Shown here: positions 7,142 through 8,211 of the stretch, one piece after another
Position numbering within the stretch: position 1 is the first letter of the stretch
Layout of the letters: each line of letters begins with the position of its first letter
DNA from: CAYHKY01 sp964357355
GTDB lineage: Bacteria > Patescibacteriota > Microgenomatia > UBA10105
DNA length: 8,211 bases
NCBI GenBank assembly: GCA_964357355.1
Contig: CAYHKY010000061.1
Location: 1 to 8,211, forward strand
Reading direction: 5' to 3'
Translations under genes and position numbers: made by a program
Notes under the pieces: generated by a model
The model's database searches: none
Seen by the model: the letters and a program-made list of their open reading frames with translations, nothing else
What the model was told of the DNA's origin: nothing

Positions 7142-7405
7142 CTAGTATACGTCTTCGTGTTTGCCTATTTTGACAAACATTATTCCATCCTCTTCATAAA
7201 TATAAAGTATACGAATATCATCAGTCACTGAAAAACTCCATGTAGTTTGCATGCTGCCTTTAAGTTTGTGTAATTTCAATCCTGGAGTCTGTGGATCAGT
7301 TTTAAAATATTCAATTTTTTTCTTTATAGTAGGTAATAATTGAGGATTATTTTTTGTTAACTTCTTGAGCGAGGATAGATAAGAAGGAGCTAGGAATATT
7401 TTCAT
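7142..7405 (-). CDS. Type II toxin, RelE/ParE superfamily (YafQ/RelE-like mRNA interferase), 87 aa
   Basis: Length and pattern are those of a RelE/ParE-fold toxin: N-terminal strand MKIFLAPSYL, two helices (about 8-35), then LHKLKGSMQTTWSFSV (45-60), DDIRILYIY (62-70) and a last strand ending IGKHEDVY (80-87). The conserved basic and histidine positions of RNA-cleaving members are present (H46, K47, K49, R65, H83, and terminal aromatic Y87, compare the H/F pair at the C-terminus of YafQ). This favours a ribosome-dependent mRNA endoribonuclease over a gyrase-poisoning ParE. Assignment of catalytic residues is by analogy. The ATG overlaps the antitoxin stop by 4 nt (ATGA), the usual arrangement for coupled translation. 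The gene looks intact, ending with TAG. Confidence 0.9.
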   Translation of the reverse strand: MKIFLAPSYLSSLKKLTKNNPQLLPTIKKKIEYFKTDPQTPGLKLHKLKGSMQTTWSFSVTDDIRILYIYEEDGIMFVKIGKHEDVY

Positions 7406-7653
7406 AATCGGTCAAGATCATCCACATTCTCAAGAAGTATTGTTTTTCCTGCCTTATGATCTCGATGCGCCTGTTCAATGGTCTTAATCGCTTTTTTACT
7501 CAGTTGAATAACCGGATAATCACCCACCACTTCTACAACCTCTTTGCTTATTAGGAACTTAATGTATTTAGTGATTCCATAACCCAATCGACTTGCCTTC
7601 GTATGCAAGGCTTGAACTTCTTCCGGAGTAAGTGTCAGTTGTACTTTGTGCAT
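7402..7653 (-). CDS. Antitoxin, RHH-like DNA-binding N-terminus (RelB/DinJ/ParD-like), 83 aa
   Basis: The 83-residue protein starts with a short strand (HKVQLTLT, 2-9) followed by two helices (about 10-23 and 26-38), the layout of a ribbon-helix-helix DNA-binding domain. The second half has a helix (about 51-68) and an acidic tail TILLENVDDLDRL, as expected for the segment that wraps the toxin. Its product should neutralise the downstream toxin and, as a dimer or with the toxin, repress its own promoter. The ATG at 7653 has no Shine-Dalgarno but sits 8 nt after a strong TACAAT -10 box. Similarity is by layout and context rather than strong motifs; a non-RHH dimerisation domain is the main alternative. 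Confidence 0.85.
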   Translation of the reverse strand: MHKVQLTLTPEEVQALHTKASRLGYGITKYIKFLISKEVVEVVGDYPVIQLSKKAIKTIEQAHRDHKAGKTILLENVDDLDRL

Positions 7654-7661
7654 ATGGTGTA

Positions 7662-7690
7662 ATTGTAATGTAAACTCACTGAATTATCAA
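7662..7690 (-). promoter_or_regulatory. Promoter of the toxin-antitoxin module (TTGATA-17-TACAAT), leaderless
   Basis: On the minus strand TTGATA (7690-7685, 5 of 6 to consensus) is followed by 17 nt and TACAAT (7667-7662, 5 of 6). The ATG of the antitoxin begins 8 nt after the -10 box, so the transcript should start at about the start codon. The -35 box lies within ATCATTGAT, a short inverted repeat, and within an octamer repeated elsewhere; either could be an autoregulatory operator. Confidence 0.65.
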
Positions 7691-7737
7691 TGATTTATAA
7701 AGCAATTTGTTGATTTATTTAAACAAATAAATTATCA
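7682..7737 (-). repeat. Direct repeats of TGATAATT in the antitoxin upstream region
   Basis: The octamer TGATAATT occurs on the minus strand at 7737-7730 and 7689-7682, the second overlapping the -35 box. A third copy lies at 7091-7084 upstream of the GT2 gene. Ribbon-helix-helix antitoxins often bind short repeats of this size around their own promoter, but binding here is only inferred. Confidence 0.35.
7713..7732. repeat. AT-only inverted repeat upstream of the antitoxin promoter
   Basis: ATTTATTT (7713-7720) and AAATAAAT (7725-7732) form a perfect 8-bp inverted repeat around a 4-nt spacer. It lies between the upp stop and the toxin-antitoxin promoter. A stem made only of A-U pairs without a following U tract is a poor intrinsic terminator, so an operator, an UP-element-like region or chance in AT-rich DNA are all possible. 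Confidence 0.4.
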
Positions 7738-7752
7738 TAAAAAACTAATCTA

Positions 7753-8211
7753 TTACGTACCGAAATAGCGGTCACCAAAATCTCCAAGTCCCGGAACAAT
7801 AAATTTATGGGAATTCAGTTTCTCGTCAATTGCCGAGGTAAAAATTTGCACATCCGGATGTAATTTCTGAATTAATTTCAGTCCTTCCGTTGCAGATACT
7901 ATGCATACTAAAGTGATTTTTTTGGCACCTTTAGATTTTAAAGCATTAACAGTATCAATAAAAGATCCTCCTGTAGCCAACATTGGATCTAATATAATCA
8001 CCTGATGCGAACTTAATATTATTGGCAATTTACGATAATATTCTTTGGCAATTGCAGTTTTTTCATCTCTTTCAAGACCGATGAATCCTACTTGAGAACC
8101 GGGTAAAAAATCCTGAAGCGCAAACAGCATCGCCAGTCCAGCTCTTAATACCGCAACTACCACAACTTCATCGTCCAATTCATATACACTCATCGGCGCA
8201 AGGGGCGTAAG
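7753..8211 (-). CDS. upp: Uracil phosphoribosyltransferase (partial, N-terminus outside window)
   Basis: Converts uracil and PRPP to UMP in cytoplasmic pyrimidine salvage. The frame is open to the right edge, giving 152 residues; bacterial enzymes are about 208 residues, so roughly 55 N-terminal residues are missing and the internal Met at 8193 is not the true start. Signatures are VAVLRAGLAM (20-29 of the fragment), the PRPP-binding loop ILDPMLATGGS (73-83), HPDVQIFTSAIDEKLN, and the C-terminal uracil-binding motif PGLGDFGDRYFGT ending exactly at the stop. All catalytic landmarks expected in this part are intact. It is co-oriented with the toxin-antitoxin pair but separated by 99 nt and an independent promoter, so it is probably a separate unit. 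Confidence 0.95.
   Translation of the reverse strand, partial: LTPLAPMSVYELDDEVVVVAVLRAGLAMLFALQDFLPGSQVGFIGLERDEKTAIAKEYYRKLPIILSSHQVIILDPMLATGGSFIDTVNALKSKGAKKITLVCIVSATEGLKLIQKLHPDVQIFTSAIDEKLNSHKFIVPGLGDFGDRYFGT

Larger units (their letters stand above)
7654..7752. other. AT-rich intergenic region between upp and the antitoxin
   Basis: These 99 nt are much richer in A and T than the genes around them. They hold the toxin-antitoxin promoter, two TGATAATT copies and an AT-only inverted repeat. A T run follows the upp stop (minus strand, 7745-7740) without a convincing stem, so I cannot place a terminator for upp. Confidence 0.5.

Noticed and set aside
7120..7144. Possible intrinsic terminator after the toxin (T run near 7130-7136)
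   Set aside because: No stem with GC pairs precedes the T run on the transcribed strand.
548..7150. Shared 11-mer GTATACTAGGA near 548-558 and 7140-7150 (minus strand)
   Set aside because: A pair of 11-mers is expected by chance in 8 kb, and the contexts (inside a gene, and the toxin stop) are unrelated.
6285..7653. Alternative genetic code (TGA read as glycine)
   Set aside because: TGA ends the GT2 and antitoxin frames exactly where family lengths and the ATGA overlap require a stop.
1..8211. CRISPR array, tRNA/rRNA gene, riboswitch or insertion sequence
   Set aside because: No regularly spaced repeats, clover-leaf-like or rRNA-like sequence, transposase or terminal inverted repeats were seen; nearly all of the window is protein-coding.

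Overview
The window is one block of minus-strand genes with almost no non-coding DNA. Reading in the direction of transcription (from high to low coordinates) it holds the 3' part of a uracil phosphoribosyltransferase gene (upp), a two-gene RelE/ParE-type toxin-antitoxin module, and a six-gene block for membrane glycosylation: one soluble GT-A (GT2) polyprenyl-phosphate sugar synthase followed by five polytopic membrane proteins of GT-C or GT-C-like type. The last of these runs off the left edge.

Organism: the DNA is moderately AT-rich, genes are tightly packed and overlapping, and TGA is used as a stop (GT2 and antitoxin genes), so the code is table 11 and not the TGA=Gly code of Gracilibacteria/Absconditabacteria. 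Runs of paralogous GT-C membrane proteins, 'PTPS-related' membrane proteins and a salvage-type upp are typical of Candidate Phyla Radiation (Patescibacteria) genomes, especially Microgenomates-like lineages. This is inference from gene content; no marker gene is present.

Layout: 8211-7753 upp (5' end missing); 7752-7654 AT-rich gap with a good promoter; 7653-7402 antitoxin and 7405-7142 toxin, overlapping by 4 nt; 7141-7044 second gap with a second promoter; 7043-6285 GT2; 6301-5117 MptB-like GT-C; 5150-3639 and 3667-2144 two GT39/ArnT-like GT-C proteins; 2139-496 and 526-1 two tandem members of the PTPS-related membrane family. Inside the glycosylation block four of five junctions are long overlaps (17, 34, 29 and 31 nt) and the fifth has a 4-nt gap, so it is almost certainly one transcript.

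How it fits together: the GT2 enzyme probably moves a sugar from a nucleotide donor to polyprenyl phosphate on the cytoplasmic face. GT-C enzymes use such lipid-linked sugars on the outer face to build a cell-surface glycan or glycosylate exported proteins. No acceptor, flippase, ligase or nucleotide-sugar gene is visible here. The most unusual regulatory feature is that the GT2 and antitoxin genes each carry a TACAAT -10 box only 7-8 nt before the ATG, with a 17-nt spacer to a -35-like box and no Shine-Dalgarno, which predicts leaderless mRNAs.
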